64,000 bases of DNA from Pantoea trifolii (GTDB lineage: Bacteria > Pseudomonadota > Gammaproteobacteria > Enterobacterales > Enterobacteriaceae). This document shows, piece by piece, positions 41,941 through 51,772 of this stretch. The notes under the pieces are model-generated. The model did no database searches, was not told the origin of the DNA, and saw nothing but the letters and a program-made list of their open reading frames with translations. The stretch is taken from assembly GCF_024506435.1 (NCBI RefSeq), contig NZ_JANIET010000001.1:310001-374000 (forward strand), given 5' to 3'. The position numbers and the translations under genes were made by a program. Each line of letters starts with the position of its first letter. Positions within the stretch are counted from its first letter, which is position 1.

Positions 41941-43257
41941 ATGTCCGCTTTTACGCTTCGTCCCCGCCTGATGAGTGTCGTACTCGGTCTGGCGCTCAGC
42001 GGTAATGCGCTGGCTGCAACTGAGATCCCTTTCTGGCACTCAATGGAAGGCGAGTTAGGCAAAGAAGTTGATTCTCTGGCACAACGTTTTAACCAGGCTC
42101 ATCCCGATTACAAAATCGTTCCGACTTACAAAGGCAACTACGAGCAGAGCTTAGCGGCGGGTATCGCGGCGGTGCGTGCCGGTAAAGCGCCTGCGCTGCT
42201 GCAGGTGTATGAAGTCGGTACGGCGACCATGATGGCGTCAAAAGCTATCGTCCCGGTCAACCAGGTGTTTAAAGACGCTGGCGTGCAGATGGATCCGAAG
42301 CAGTTCGTGCCAGCCGTTGCCGGTTACTACAGCGACAGCAAAGGCCAGCTGATCTCTCAGCCGTTCAACAGCTCCACGCCGGTGCTGTACTACAACAAAG
42401 ACGCGTTCAAGAAAGCCGGTTTGAACCCGGATCAGCCACCAAAAACCTGGCAGGAGCTGGCGAAAGACGCCGAAGCGCTGCGTAAAGCGGGCCTGACCTG
42501 TGGTTACGCCAGCGGCTGGCAGGGCTGGATTCAGATTGAAAACTTCAGCGCCTGGCATGCGCTGCCGGTCGCCACCAAAAACAACGGCTTTGACGGTACC
42601 GATGCGGTGCTGGAATTCAACAAGCCGGTGCAGGTGCGCCACATCGAAATGCTGGAAGCGATGAACAAGAAGGGTGATTTCACCTACTTCGGTCGCAAAG
42701 ATGAATCTACCGCCAAGTTCTATAACGGCGATTGCGGCATCACCACCGCGTCTTCCGGTTCGCTGGCCGACATCAAACACTACGCCAAATTCAACTTCGG
42801 CGTGGGCATGATGCCGTACGATGAAACCGTACCGAACGCACCGCAGAACGCCATCATTGGCGGCGCGAGCCTGTGGGTGATGAAAGGCAAAGATGCCAAC
42901 ACCTACAAAGGCGCGGCGGAATTCATGAAGTTCCTCGCCCAGCCAGAAATCGCTGCTGAATGGCACCAGAAAACCGGTTACCTACCGATCACCACTGCCG
43001 CGTACGAGCTGACCAAGCAACAGGGCTTCTATGACAAGAACCCAGGCGCAGACATCGCGACGCGTCAGATGCTGAACAAAGATCCGCTGCCGTTCACCAA
43101 AGGCATGCGTCTGGGCAACATGCCGCAGATTCGTACCATCGTGGACGAAGAGCTGGAAGGTGTGTGGACCGGCAAACAGGCGCCGCAAGCTGCGCTGGAT
43201 AACGCTGTGAAACGCGGTAACGAACTGCTGCGCCGTTTTGAGCAGCAAGTGAAGTAA
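41941..43257 (+). CDS. ugpB: Glycerol-3-phosphate-binding periplasmic protein UgpB
   Basis: 438 residues, the E. coli length. Signal peptide ends [10 protein letters not shown], and mature [20 protein letters not shown] follows. It binds sn-glycerol 3-phosphate and glycerophosphodiesters. Ligand-site stretches seen are [18 protein letters not shown] and [20 protein letters not shown]. First gene of ugpBAECQ, under Pho boxes. Confidence 0.97.
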   Translation: MSAFTLRPRLMSVVLGLALSGNALAATEIPFWHSMEGELGKEVDSLAQRFNQAHPDYKIVPTYKGNYEQSLAAGIAAVRAGKAPALLQVYEVGTATMMASKAIVPVNQVFKDAGVQMDPKQFVPAVAGYYSDSKGQLISQPFNSSTPVLYYNKDAFKKAGLNPDQPPKTWQELAKDAEALRKAGLTCGYASGWQGWIQIENFSAWHALPVATKNNGFDGTDAVLEFNKPVQVRHIEMLEAMNKKGDFTYFGRKDESTAKFYNGDCGITTASSGSLADIKHYAKFNFGVGMMPYDETVPNAPQNAIIGGASLWVMKGKDANTYKGAAEFMKFLAQPEIAAEWHQKTGYLPITTAAYELTKQQGFYDKNPGADIATRQMLNKDPLPFTKGMRLGNMPQIRTIVDEELEGVWTGKQAPQAALDNAVKRGNELLRRFEQQVK

Positions 43258-43267
43258 CGCTGTTATC

Positions 43268-43296
43268 TCGGGGCGGATGCCTGGCGTTCGCCCCGA
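43268..43296 (+). terminator. Hairpin/attenuator between ugpB and ugpA
   Basis: TCGGGGCG pairs with CGCCCCGA, followed by TTTTCTTCTTTG. It is weakly terminator-like and would keep the binding protein more abundant than the permease. Confidence 0.65.
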
Positions 43297-43320
43297 TTTT
43301 CTTCTTTGATTGAGCCTGCT

Positions 43321-44208
43321 ATGTCCTCATCGCGCCCGGTATTTCGCTCCCGTTTTCTGCCCTATTTGCTGCTGCTGCCGCAACTGGTGATTACGGCCAT
43401 CTTCTTCCTGTGGCCAGCCGGTGAAGCCTTGTGGTATTCACTGCAAAGCATTGATCCTTTTGGCATCTCCAGCACCTTCGTTGGGCTGGCGAACTTCAAG
43501 CGACTGTTCAGCGACGAATACTATCTGGCCTCCTTCTGGACCACCATTGAGTTCAGTGCGCTGGTGACGATTTGCGGCATGACCTTCTCCCTGCTGCTGG
43601 CGGCGCTGGTCGATTACGTAATTCGCCTGCGCAAGCTCTACCAAACCTTGCTGCTGCTGCCGTACGCGGTCGCGCCAGTGGTGGCGGCGGTGTTGTGGAT
43701 GTTCCTGTTTAATCCGGGCCTCGGTTTGTTTAGCCATCTGCTGAACCAAATGGGCTACAACTGGAACTACGCGCAAAACAGCGGTCAGGCGATGTTCCTG
43801 ATTGTATTGGCGTCGATCTGGCAGCAAATGAGCTACAACTTCCTGTTTTTCTTCGCCGCGCTGCAGTCGATTCCCAAATCGCTGGTGGAAGCGGCGGCGA
43901 TCGATGGCGCCGGTCCGGTGCGTCGCTTCTTCAATTTGTCCCTGCCGCTGATCACGCCGGTGAGCTTTTTCCTGCTGGTGGTCAATCTGGTGTACGCCTT
44001 CTTCGATACCTTCCCGGTGATCGATGCCGCCACCGGCGGGGGTCCGGTGCAGGCCACCACCACGCTGATCTACAAAATCTATCGCGAAGGCTTCACCGGG
44101 CTGGATCTCTCTTCCTCCGCCGCGCAATCGGTGGTGCTGATGCTGCTGGTGATTGGCCTGACTATCCTGCAATTCCGCTTTGTCGAGCGTAAGGTGCAAT
44201 ACCAATGA
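43321..44208 (+). CDS. ugpA: Glycerol-3-phosphate ABC permease UgpA
   Basis: 295 residues, the E. coli length, six membrane segments. The EAA loop is [20 protein letters not shown]. The ATG at 43321 is preferred to one five codons upstream because it matches E. coli ([15 protein letters not shown]). It overlaps ugpE by four bases. Confidence 0.97.
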   Translation: MSSSRPVFRSRFLPYLLLLPQLVITAIFFLWPAGEALWYSLQSIDPFGISSTFVGLANFKRLFSDEYYLASFWTTIEFSALVTICGMTFSLLLAALVDYVIRLRKLYQTLLLLPYAVAPVVAAVLWMFLFNPGLGLFSHLLNQMGYNWNYAQNSGQAMFLIVLASIWQQMSYNFLFFFAALQSIPKSLVEAAAIDGAGPVRRFFNLSLPLITPVSFFLLVVNLVYAFFDTFPVIDAATGGGPVQATTTLIYKIYREGFTGLDLSSSAAQSVVLMLLVIGLTILQFRFVERKVQYQ

Positions 44209-45050
44209 TTGAGAATCGACGCGGGCTGGACATCTTCAGCCATACCTTGCTGGTGTTGGGCGTGCTGACCATTCTGTTCCCGCTCTACATCGCTTTTGTC
44301 GCGGCAACGCTGGATAACGAGGCGGTGTATCAGGTGCCGATGACGCTGCTGCCGGGCACGCATTTGTGGGAGAACATCTCGCGTATCTGGACGCACGGCG
44401 TGAATGGCAGCGGTCCGGCGTTTGGCATGATGATGCTCAACAGCCTGCTGATGGCGCTCGGCATCACCATCGGCAAAATCAGCGTCTCGATGCTCTCCGC
44501 CTTCGCGCTGGTGTGGTTCCGCTTCCCGCTGCGCTCGCTGTTTTTCTGGCTGATTTTCATCACCCTAATGCTGCCGGTGGAAGTGCGTATTTTCCCGACG
44601 GTGGAAGTGATCTCGACGCTGAATATGCTCGACAGCTACAGCGGTTTAACGCTGCCGCTGATGGCGTCGGCTACCGCCACTTTCCTGTTCCGTCAGTTCT
44701 TTATGTCGCTGCCGGACGAGCTGATTGAAGCGGCGCGTATCGACGGTGCCAGCCCGATGCGCTTCTTCTGGGACATCGTGTTACCGCTGTCCAAAACCAA
44801 TCTCGCCGCGCTGTTCGTGATCACCTTCATCTACGGCTGGAACCAGTATCTGTGGCCGCTGCTGATCATCAACGATACCAGTCTCAGCACCGCCGTCGCC
44901 GGAGTGAAAAGCATGATCAACAGCAGCGGCGGGCCGACGCAGTGGAATGAAGTGATGGCGGCAATGTTATTAACCCTGATTCCACCGGTGGTGGTGGTAC
45001 TCGTGATGCAACGTGCGTTTGTGCGTGGCCTGGTAGAGAGTGATAAATAA
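44205..45050 (+). CDS. ugpE: Glycerol-3-phosphate ABC permease UgpE
   Basis: 281 residues, six membrane segments. The EAA loop is [20 protein letters not shown]. It pairs with UgpA to form the channel. It is directly followed by ugpC with no spacer. Confidence 0.97.
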   Translation: MIENRRGLDIFSHTLLVLGVLTILFPLYIAFVAATLDNEAVYQVPMTLLPGTHLWENISRIWTHGVNGSGPAFGMMMLNSLLMALGITIGKISVSMLSAFALVWFRFPLRSLFFWLIFITLMLPVEVRIFPTVEVISTLNMLDSYSGLTLPLMASATATFLFRQFFMSLPDELIEAARIDGASPMRFFWDIVLPLSKTNLAALFVITFIYGWNQYLWPLLIINDTSLSTAVAGVKSMINSSGGPTQWNEVMAAMLLTLIPPVVVVLVMQRAFVRGLVESDK

Positions 45051-46124
45051 ATGGCAGGCGTAACCCTTCAGACCGTGACCAAATCGTATGACGGCAAAAA
45101 TCAGATCATTCAGCCACTGAATATCACCATTAACGATGGCGAATTTATGGTGATGGTCGGCCCTTCCGGCTGCGGTAAATCGACGCTGCTGCGCATGGTG
45201 GCGGGCCTTGAGCGCGTATCGTCGGGCGATATCTATATCGACGACAAACGCGTCACCAACATGGAACCGAAAGATCGCGGCATCGCCATGGTGTTCCAGA
45301 ACTACGCGCTCTATCCGCATATGACGGTGGGCGAAAACATGGCGTATGGCCTGAAAATTCGCGGCATGGGCAAAGTGCAGATCGATCAACGCGTAATGGA
45401 AGCGGCACGCAGCCTCGAGCTGGATCATCTGCTGCATCGCCGTCCACGCGAGCTGTCGGGCGGACAGCGTCAGCGTGTGGCAATGGGGCGCGCCATCGTG
45501 CGTGAACCGGCGGTCTTCCTGTTTGATGAGCCGCTGTCGAATCTGGATGCGCGCTTGCGCGTGCAGATGCGCCTTGAGCTGCAACAGCTGCATCGTCGCC
45601 TGAAAACCACCAGCATTTACGTGACGCACGATCAGGTGGAAGCGATGACGCTGGCGCAACGCGTAATGGTCATGAACAAAGGGGTGGTGGAGCAGGTGGG
45701 CACGCCGGTGGAAGTGTATGAGCGTCCAGCCAGCCAATTTGTGGCCTCGTTTATCGGCGCGCCCGCCATGAATTTGCTGCCGGGACAAATCAGCAGCGAT
45801 GGCACGCGTTTCACGCTGGATGCGCTCAACAGCTTGCTGCTGGGTGAAAGCAAAGCCAAATGGGCCAATCGTCCGCTGACGCTCGGCATTCGTCCTGAGC
45901 ACATCAAGCTCAGCAGCCGCGACGCGGGCGGCATTCCGCTGCTGGTGGAGACGCTGGAGATGCTCGGCGCGGATAATCTGGCGCACGGCCGCATCGGTAA
46001 TGCGCGCATGGTGGTGCGTTTGCCGCACAGCGAGCGCCCGCAGGCGGGCAGCACCTTGTGGCTGCATCTGCCGTCAGATGCGTTACACTTTTTCGATTCA
46101 ACCTATGGAAAGCGTCTGGAATGA
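45051..46124 (+). CDS. ugpC: Glycerol-3-phosphate ABC ATPase UgpC
   Basis: 357 residues, MalK-like. Walker [17 protein letters not shown], signature [16 protein letters not shown], Walker [17 protein letters not shown], then a C-terminal TOBE/regulatory domain (residues about 235-357). It powers uptake of glycerol 3-phosphate. It overlaps ugpQ by four bases. Confidence 0.97.
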   Translation: MAGVTLQTVTKSYDGKNQIIQPLNITINDGEFMVMVGPSGCGKSTLLRMVAGLERVSSGDIYIDDKRVTNMEPKDRGIAMVFQNYALYPHMTVGENMAYGLKIRGMGKVQIDQRVMEAARSLELDHLLHRRPRELSGGQRQRVAMGRAIVREPAVFLFDEPLSNLDARLRVQMRLELQQLHRRLKTTSIYVTHDQVEAMTLAQRVMVMNKGVVEQVGTPVEVYERPASQFVASFIGAPAMNLLPGQISSDGTRFTLDALNSLLLGESKAKWANRPLTLGIRPEHIKLSSRDAGGIPLLVETLEMLGADNLAHGRIGNARMVVRLPHSERPQAGSTLWLHLPSDALHFFDSTYGKRLE

Positions 46125-46864
46125 GTCAACATAACTGGCCTTATCCGCACATTGTCGCGCATCGCGGCGGCGGCAAACTGGCCCCGGAAAATACCCTCGC
46201 GGCGATTGATGTCGGTGCGCAGCACGGTCACACCATGATCGAGTTTGATGCCAAGCTATCGGAAGATAAGCAGATTTTCCTGCTGCACGACGACACGCTG
46301 GATCGCACCAGCAACGGTTGGGGCGTGGCGGGCGCGCTGTCGTGGCATAAGCTGTCGCAGCTGGATGCCGGCGGCTGGTTTAGCCGCGATTATGAAGGCG
46401 AACCGCTGGCGCTGCTGAGCGAAGTGGCCGAGCGTTGCCGCCAGCATCAGATGATGGCGAATATCGAGATCAAACCCACCACTGGGCAGGATGTGGAAAC
46501 CGGACGCAATGTGGCGCTGGCCGCACGCGAACTGTGGCAAGGACAAACCGCGCCGCTGCTCTCTTCATTCTCTTACGCTGCGCTGGAGGCGGCAATGGAA
46601 GCGGCACCTGAACTGCCGCGTGGTTTGCTGCTGGATGAATGGCACGACGATTGGCAGGCGCTGACTTCGCGTCTGGATTGCGTGTCGATCCACCTGAACC
46701 ACAAATTACTCGACGCCGAACGCACCGCGCAGCTAAAAGCGGCCGGTCTGCATATTCTGGTGTATACCGTGAATCAGCCCGCGCGGGCGCGCGAGCTGTT
46801 AGGTTGGGGCGTCGATGCCATCTGCACCGATCGCATCGATATTATCGGGCCCGACTTCCGTTAG
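46121..46864 (+). CDS. ugpQ: Cytosolic glycerophosphodiester phosphodiesterase UgpQ
   Basis: Splits glycerophosphodiesters taken up by UgpBAEC into glycerol 3-phosphate and alcohol. 247 residues, the E. coli length. GDPD motif [19 protein letters not shown] with catalytic His, then [20 protein letters not shown]. It lacks a signal peptide. I chose the ATG overlapping the ugpC stop over one 21 codons earlier. Confidence 0.97.
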   Translation: MSQHNWPYPHIVAHRGGGKLAPENTLAAIDVGAQHGHTMIEFDAKLSEDKQIFLLHDDTLDRTSNGWGVAGALSWHKLSQLDAGGWFSRDYEGEPLALLSEVAERCRQHQMMANIEIKPTTGQDVETGRNVALAARELWQGQTAPLLSSFSYAALEAAMEAAPELPRGLLLDEWHDDWQALTSRLDCVSIHLNHKLLDAERTAQLKAAGLHILVYTVNQPARARELLGWGVDAICTDRIDIIGPDFR

Positions 46865-47139
46865 TTCTGCTGCTGTTGCTGGCCCGGCTGCGACTGAATC
46901 ACGCGCTGCTGGGCGCTATCCCGCTGTTCCTGCACCTTGCGCTGTACATCCTGACTTTGCTGCTGCTGACTCTGCTGCAACTTGAGCTTCTGCTGTTGCT
47001 GCTGACTCTGCATCTGCGACTGCATCCGCTGCTGGCTCGGGTTATAGCCGGGTTTGTTCGGGTCGTTGGTGCTGTTCAACGTATTTGCCATGCTGCTTAA
47101 CGGCAGCAATGCTGCGATCACAATTAGCCATTTGTTCAT
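46861..47139 (-). CDS. yhhA: YhhA-like glutamine-rich exported protein (DUF2756)
   Basis: 92 residues. Signal peptide [18 protein letters not shown], then [20 protein letters not shown], which matches YhhA, and a glutamine-rich low-complexity tail. Shorter than E. coli YhhA (about 146). GGAGGAAG lies upstream of the ATG; a start 29 codons earlier lacks a signal peptide. Function unknown. Convergent with ugpQ, overlapping it by four bases, as in E. coli, where it lies between ugpQ and ggt. Confidence 0.85.
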   Translation of the reverse strand: MNKWLIVIAALLPLSSMANTLNSTNDPNKPGYNPSQQRMQSQMQSQQQQQKLKLQQSQQQQSQDVQRKVQEQRDSAQQRVIQSQPGQQQQQN

Positions 47140-47315
47140 GGTCTTCCTCCATTCATGCAGCCTGCTGTGTGCTGATGCTGCCAATGCGGCAACACGCGCT
47201 GCAGCCATAAGTTTATGCGATATCACAAACCTATGATCCAGGAGTGCGCCGAATTTAGCTTACTGCTACGCTTTTTACCGTGTTTGCAAACACTTGCATC
47301 AATAAATAACAAATG

Positions 47316-47442
47316 GATACCCAAAATAATTCAAGGCGCAGGAAGGCGGCAAACGAGAGAGTCCCGATGAGCTTACATAAGTAAGTGATTCGGGTGAACG
47401 AGAGCAGCCAACGCATCTGCACCTTGAAGTATGAAGGGTATA
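47316..47442. repeat. ERIC element (127 bp) upstream of ggt
   Basis: Ends GATACCC and GGGTATA are inverted; the centre is GAGCTTACATAAGTAAGTGA. Full canonical length. It stops 25 bp before the ggt start, so it is either in the ggt leader RNA or in its promoter. Confidence 0.95.
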
Positions 47443-47467
47443 AATAACTTTAAAAGGATGGTGGCAG

Positions 47468-49219
47468 ATGAGGATACAGGGCAACGTGCGGCAGTTCGGC
47501 TGGGCATTATTGATGAGTTTTACCGTGGTGCAGGGCGCACAAGCTGCGCCCGCCAACGCGCCGCCGGTTTCGTATGGCGTTGATAGCGATACCTTTCACC
47601 CGGTAAAAGCCAAACATGGCATGGTGGCATCGGTGGACGCGATGGCGACAGAAGTTGGCGTCGATATTCTTAAGCAGGGCGGTAATGCTGTGGATGCAGC
47701 CGTTGCGGTCGGTTTCGCGCTGGCGGTGACGCATCCGCAGGCCGGTAACCTCGGCGGCGGGGGCTTTATGCTGCTGCGTACTGCATCCGGACGCACCACC
47801 GCCATCGACTTCCGCGAAATGGCACCGGCGCGCGCGTCACGCGATATGTTCCTTGATAAGCAGGGCAACGCCGACAGTAAGTTGTCACTCACTTCTCACT
47901 TAGCCTCAGGCACGCCAGGCACCGTGGCCGGTTTTGCGCTGGCGGCACAGAAATACGGTACCTTGCCGCTGAGCAAATTACTGGCGCCCGCCATTAAACT
48001 GGCGCGTGACGGCATTGTGGTGAACGATGCGCTGGCCGACGATCTCGCCACTTACGGCAAAGAGACGTTGATCAACCACGACAACAGCCGCGCGATTTTC
48101 TACAAAGCTGACGGTAAGCCGTACCAGAAGGGCGAACGTCTGGTGCAGAAAAACCTCGCACACAGCCTGCAGCTGATTGCCCAGCAAGGTCCGGATGCGT
48201 TCTATAAAGGCAAAATCGCTGATGAAATTGCCGGTGAAATGGCACAGCACGGCGGACTGATCGGCAAGCCGGATCTGGCGGCTTATCGCGCGGTAGAACG
48301 CAAACCGGTGAGCGGCACCTATCGCGGCTACGAAGTGTTCTCCATGCCGCCGCCATCGTCCGGCGGGATTCACATTGTGCAAATCCTCAATATTCTGGAA
48401 AACTTCGACCTCGCGAAGTTTGGCTTTGGCAGCGCCGATGCCATGCAGGTGATGGCAGAAGCGGAAAAATACGCGTATGCCGACCGTTCGGAATACCTTG
48501 GCGATCCTGACTTCGTCAAAGTGCCGCAGCAGGCGCTGACCAGCAAAGCCTACGCCAAAACCCTGGCGCAGCAGATTGACGTCAACAAAGCGCGTCCATC
48601 CAGCGAGATCAAACCGGGCAAACTGGCGCCGTATGAAAGTAATCAAACCACGCACTTCTCGGTGGTGGATAAAGATGGCAACGCGGTGGCGGTGACCTAC
48701 ACGCTGAATACCTATTTCGGTAGCGGCATTGTCGCCGGACAAAGCGGCATCTTGATGAATAATGAAATGGATGATTTCTCGGCCAAACCGGGCACGCCCA
48801 ACGTATACGGCTTAGTGGGCGGTGAGGCGAATGCGGTGCAACCGGCCAAACGACCGCTGTCATCGATGTCGCCCACCATCGTGGCTAAAGACGGTAAAAC
48901 CTGGCTGGTGACCGGCAGCCCGGGCGGCAGCCGCATTATCACCACCGTGCTACAAATGGTGGTGAACAGCATCGATTTTGGTATGAACGTAGCGGAAGCG
49001 ACCAACGCACCGCGCTTCCATCATCAATGGTTGCCGGATCAGCTGCGCGTGGAGAAAGGTTTCAGCCCGGATACGCTGCGCCTGCTGGAAGCCAAAGGCC
49101 AGCATGTGAAAGTGATGCCGGCGATGGGCAGCACGCAAAGCATTATGATTGGGCCGGATGGCACGCGCTATGGCGCATCGGATCCGCGCTCGGTGGATGA
49201 TTTGAGCGCAGGTTATTAA
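47468..49219 (+). CDS. ggt: Gamma-glutamyltranspeptidase
   Basis: Periplasmic enzyme that cleaves glutathione and transfers gamma-glutamyl groups. 583 residues. A signal peptide ends GAQAAP; GGNAVDAAVAVGFALAVTHP and GNLGGGGFML follow. The autoprocessing site is between Gln393 and Thr394 in ESNQTTHFSVVDKDGNAVAV, giving the catalytic N-terminal Thr of the small subunit. GSPGGSRIITTVLQ is the C-terminal signature. Confidence 0.97.
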   Translation: MRIQGNVRQFGWALLMSFTVVQGAQAAPANAPPVSYGVDSDTFHPVKAKHGMVASVDAMATEVGVDILKQGGNAVDAAVAVGFALAVTHPQAGNLGGGGFMLLRTASGRTTAIDFREMAPARASRDMFLDKQGNADSKLSLTSHLASGTPGTVAGFALAAQKYGTLPLSKLLAPAIKLARDGIVVNDALADDLATYGKETLINHDNSRAIFYKADGKPYQKGERLVQKNLAHSLQLIAQQGPDAFYKGKIADEIAGEMAQHGGLIGKPDLAAYRAVERKPVSGTYRGYEVFSMPPPSSGGIHIVQILNILENFDLAKFGFGSADAMQVMAEAEKYAYADRSEYLGDPDFVKVPQQALTSKAYAKTLAQQIDVNKARPSSEIKPGKLAPYESNQTTHFSVVDKDGNAVAVTYTLNTYFGSGIVAGQSGILMNNEMDDFSAKPGTPNVYGLVGGEANAVQPAKRPLSSMSPTIVAKDGKTWLVTGSPGGSRIITTVLQMVVNSIDFGMNVAEATNAPRFHHQWLPDQLRVEKGFSPDTLRLLEAKGQHVKVMPAMGSTQSIMIGPDGTRYGASDPRSVDDLSAGY

Positions 49220-49225
49220 TCACTT

Positions 49226-49282
49226 GTAGGGTCGCCATTCATGGCGACCTGGTTTCCAGGTGCGCATTAATGCGCACCCTAC
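49226..49282. repeat. Facing pair of short palindromic repeats after ggt
   Basis: Copy 49226-49249 (GTAGGG, arms GTCGCCAT/ATGGCGAC) and copy 49259-49282 (arms GTGCGCAT/ATGCGCAC, CCCTAC), nine bp apart and inverted. They lie between convergent ggt and aaaT. Confidence 0.87.
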
Positions 49283-49302
49283 AAGGCAGCTGTGCATTCA
49301 CA

Positions 49303-49797
49303 TCAACCTTTCAAGCGCGCCATGTAATGCGTATCCACCATTTCGCCGTCGCGCATTGCGTGTCGACGCGCGGTGCCTTCAATCTCAAAGCCAAACTGCT
49401 GATACAAGCCAAGCGCTTTATGATTATCGGCGAACACCGTCAGCTCAATGCGCGTCACCTGCAGCCAGTTGTCGCACAAATCGATCATCGCTGACATCAG
49501 CGCTTTACCGACGCCGCGCCGATGAAAGGCAGAATCGACGCCCATGCCAAACGTCGCCGCATGACGACGGCGCGCCACTGACAGCACTTCAAGGGTGAGT
49601 TGCCCGGCAATCTGATCGTCAATACACGCCACTAGCATCTGCACACCCGGCCGCGGATTGCTGAGGCGTTCCTGCCACAGCGTCGGGGATTGAAACGGCA
49701 GATGCAGCGTGCTGGCCTGCGGTTCAGGCTGGCTGTACATGCGCGTTAAAGCGGCGGCATCTTCGGGAATGGCGTGACGAATGACGATCTGACTCAT
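49303..49797 (-). CDS. aaaT: YhhY/AaaT-type amino acid N-acetyltransferase
   Basis: GNAT family, 164 residues against 162 in E. coli AaaT (YhhY), which acetylates phenylalanine and methionine. The acetyl-CoA loop is FHRRGVGKALMSAMIDLCDN, followed by RIELTVFADNHKALGLYQQF and GFEIEGTARRHAMRDGE. GGAGCGCT precedes the ATG at 49797; a start 22 codons upstream is not matched by the family. It lies next to RyhB, as in E. coli. Confidence 0.92.
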   Translation of the reverse strand: MSQIVIRHAIPEDAAALTRMYSQPEPQASTLHLPFQSPTLWQERLSNPRPGVQMLVACIDDQIAGQLTLEVLSVARRRHAATFGMGVDSAFHRRGVGKALMSAMIDLCDNWLQVTRIELTVFADNHKALGLYQQFGFEIEGTARRHAMRDGEMVDTHYMARLKG

Positions 49798-49886
49798 AGA
49801 GCGCTCCTTGTGCAAAATGGAATAAATCCCCTTTAACATCAAGGAATTCACATCGTTCGTCAACGCAAAATAATCCGCAAAAATAC

Positions 49887-49920
49887 TTTACAGACGCGAA
49901 TGATAATGATTATTATTGTC
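49887..49920 (+). promoter_or_regulatory. ryhB promoter with Fur box
   Basis: -35 TTTACA (49887-49892) and -10 TATTAT (49911-49916) are 18 bp apart. GATAATGATTATTATTGTC (49902-49920) matches the 19 bp Fur consensus at 16 positions and covers the -10. Iron-loaded Fur would block the sRNA. Confidence 0.88.
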
Positions 49921-49922
49921 AT

Positions 49923-50019
49923 GCGAGCTCGGAAACGTCTCCTGACAACCGGGTAAGCACGACATTGCTCACATTGCTTCCAGGTATTATTTAGCCAGCT
50001 CGGGTGCTGGCTTTTTTTT
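49923..50019 (+). ncRNA. ryhB: Iron-stress small RNA RyhB
   Basis: The core AAGCACGACATTGCTCACAT followed by TGCTTCCAG is the conserved seed region of E. coli RyhB. The 3' end TTAGCCAGC/GCTGGCT hairpin (49993-50012) plus eight T is its terminator and Hfq site. About 97 nt. RyhB silences mRNAs of iron-using proteins when iron is low. The 5' third (GCGAGCTCGGAAAC) diverges from E. coli. The locus beside aaaT is the same as in E. coli. Confidence 0.95.
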
Positions 50020-50024
50020 GCCTT

Positions 50025-51596
50025 TTACAGGGTGTACCAGGTTGCTGCACCGGGCCCGACCGGCAGGTTGAAGACAAACACCCACAGTACAAACAGCAGT
50101 GTCCAGCCAATCATAAATACCACCGAATACGGCAACATCATCGCCACCAGCGTACCGATGCCCATATCGCGACGATAGCGCGCCGCCACCGCCATAATCA
50201 GTCCAAAGTAACTCATCATCGGCGTTATCACGTTGGTCACCGAATCCCCTATGCGATAAGCCGCCTGAATCACTTCCGGCGCAAAGCCGACCAGCATCAG
50301 CATCGGTACGAAAATCGGTGCGGTCACCGCCCATTGCGCCGAGGCGGAGCCAATCATTAGGTTGATAAAGCCGCAGATCATGATGAAACAGACAAACAGC
50401 AGCGGCGCGCCCATATCCAGTGATGCCAGCAAATTGGCGCCTTTCACCGCCACCACGGTGCCGAAGTTGCTCCAGTTAAAGAACGCCACGAACTGCGCGG
50501 CAAAGAACACCAGTACGATATACATGCCCATGCTGCTCATGCTGGCAGACATGGCGTTGATCACGTCGCGATCGTTGCGCATATTGCCAATCATGCGGCC
50601 ATAAACCATGCCGGGGATGGCGAAGAAAACAAAGATAAACACCACAATGCCTTTCAGGAACGGCGAGCCCGCCAGCGTGCCGGTTTTCGGGTTGAGCAAC
50701 ACCCCATAGCCTGGAATTACGGTCAGAATCAGCAGCAGCGTAACACCGAGAACCGCCCAGCCTGCGCCTTTCAGCGCGCGACGTTCTTCTGCCGATAGCG
50801 CGCCCATATCGCCACGCACCGCCTCGCCTTCGCCGTCGTGATATTTGCCAAGCTTAGGTTCGACGATGCTGTTGGTAATCCAGGTGCCAAGAATGGAGAT
50901 CACGAAGGTACTGACAAACATGAAGTACCAGTTCACTTCCGGGCCAACATGGTAGTTAGGATCGATAATCTGTGCGGCGCTTTGGGTGATGCCAGACAGC
51001 AGCGGATCAATGGTGCCGAGCAGCAAGTTGGCGCTGTAGCCGCCGGAAACGCCGGCAAACGCCGCCGCCAGGCCCGCTAATGGGTGACGGCCCAGCGAGT
51101 GGAAAATCATCGCCGCCAACGGAATCAGCACCACATAACCCAGTTCGGAAGCGGTATTGGATACGATACCTGCGAACACGATGGTGAAGGTGATGAGCTT
51201 TTTCGGTGCGTTGAACACCAGCGCGCGCATCGCGGCAGAGAGCAGCCCTGAATGCTCGGCAATCCCCACGCCGAGCAGCGCAACCAGCACGGTGCCGAGC
51301 GGCGCAAAACCGGTGAAGTTGGTGACCAGATGGCTGACGATGCGCTGCAAGCCTTCGGCACTCATCAGGCTAACCACGTGAATCACGCCATCTGGTGCGC
51401 GGCCCGCCGCACCTACCGGGCGCGGATCGATCACGCTGACGCCGAAGGCGGCGGCAATCGCGGAGGCGACGATGATGAACAATGCAAACAACGCGAAGAG
51501 CGTAATCGGATGCGGTAATAAGTTTCCTAGCCACTCAACGGTATTGAGAAAACGCTCAATTGGGCGTTTGGCTGGTGTAGAGGAATGGTCCGTCAT
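50025..51596 (-). CDS. AbgT-family transporter
   Basis: 523 residues with about eleven to twelve membrane segments. AbgT family (p-aminobenzoyl-glutamate importers; some members export sulfonamides). Typical motifs are VSNTASELGYVVLIPLAAMI, GVSGGYSANLLLGTIDPLLS, GSASAQWAVTAPIFVPML and RIGDSVTNVITPMMSYFGL. AAAGGACC lies before the ATG at 51596; one seven codons further up has none. There is no abgAB hydrolase beside it, so the substrate is open. In E. coli this place holds yhhX/yhhW. Confidence 0.88.
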   Translation of the reverse strand: MTDHSSTPAKRPIERFLNTVEWLGNLLPHPITLFALFALFIIVASAIAAAFGVSVIDPRPVGAAGRAPDGVIHVVSLMSAEGLQRIVSHLVTNFTGFAPLGTVLVALLGVGIAEHSGLLSAAMRALVFNAPKKLITFTIVFAGIVSNTASELGYVVLIPLAAMIFHSLGRHPLAGLAAAFAGVSGGYSANLLLGTIDPLLSGITQSAAQIIDPNYHVGPEVNWYFMFVSTFVISILGTWITNSIVEPKLGKYHDGEGEAVRGDMGALSAEERRALKGAGWAVLGVTLLLILTVIPGYGVLLNPKTGTLAGSPFLKGIVVFIFVFFAIPGMVYGRMIGNMRNDRDVINAMSASMSSMGMYIVLVFFAAQFVAFFNWSNFGTVVAVKGANLLASLDMGAPLLFVCFIMICGFINLMIGSASAQWAVTAPIFVPMLMLVGFAPEVIQAAYRIGDSVTNVITPMMSYFGLIMAVAARYRRDMGIGTLVAMMLPYSVVFMIGWTLLFVLWVFVFNLPVGPGAATWYTL

Positions 51597-51772
51597 AATG
51601 GTCCTTTTTTTCGTCATTTAGTCTACTGTGCAGGACTGCCGATGCTCTTTGTTCCTTCTCTGCTTGGCTACAAGACCATTCTCGTTAGTTCTGCCTGAGG
51701 AGGGGGCCCGCAAAACCTGCACCTGACAAAAAAATGATAAACTCGGTTTATCTCTGATCTCAGGCGCATAAG

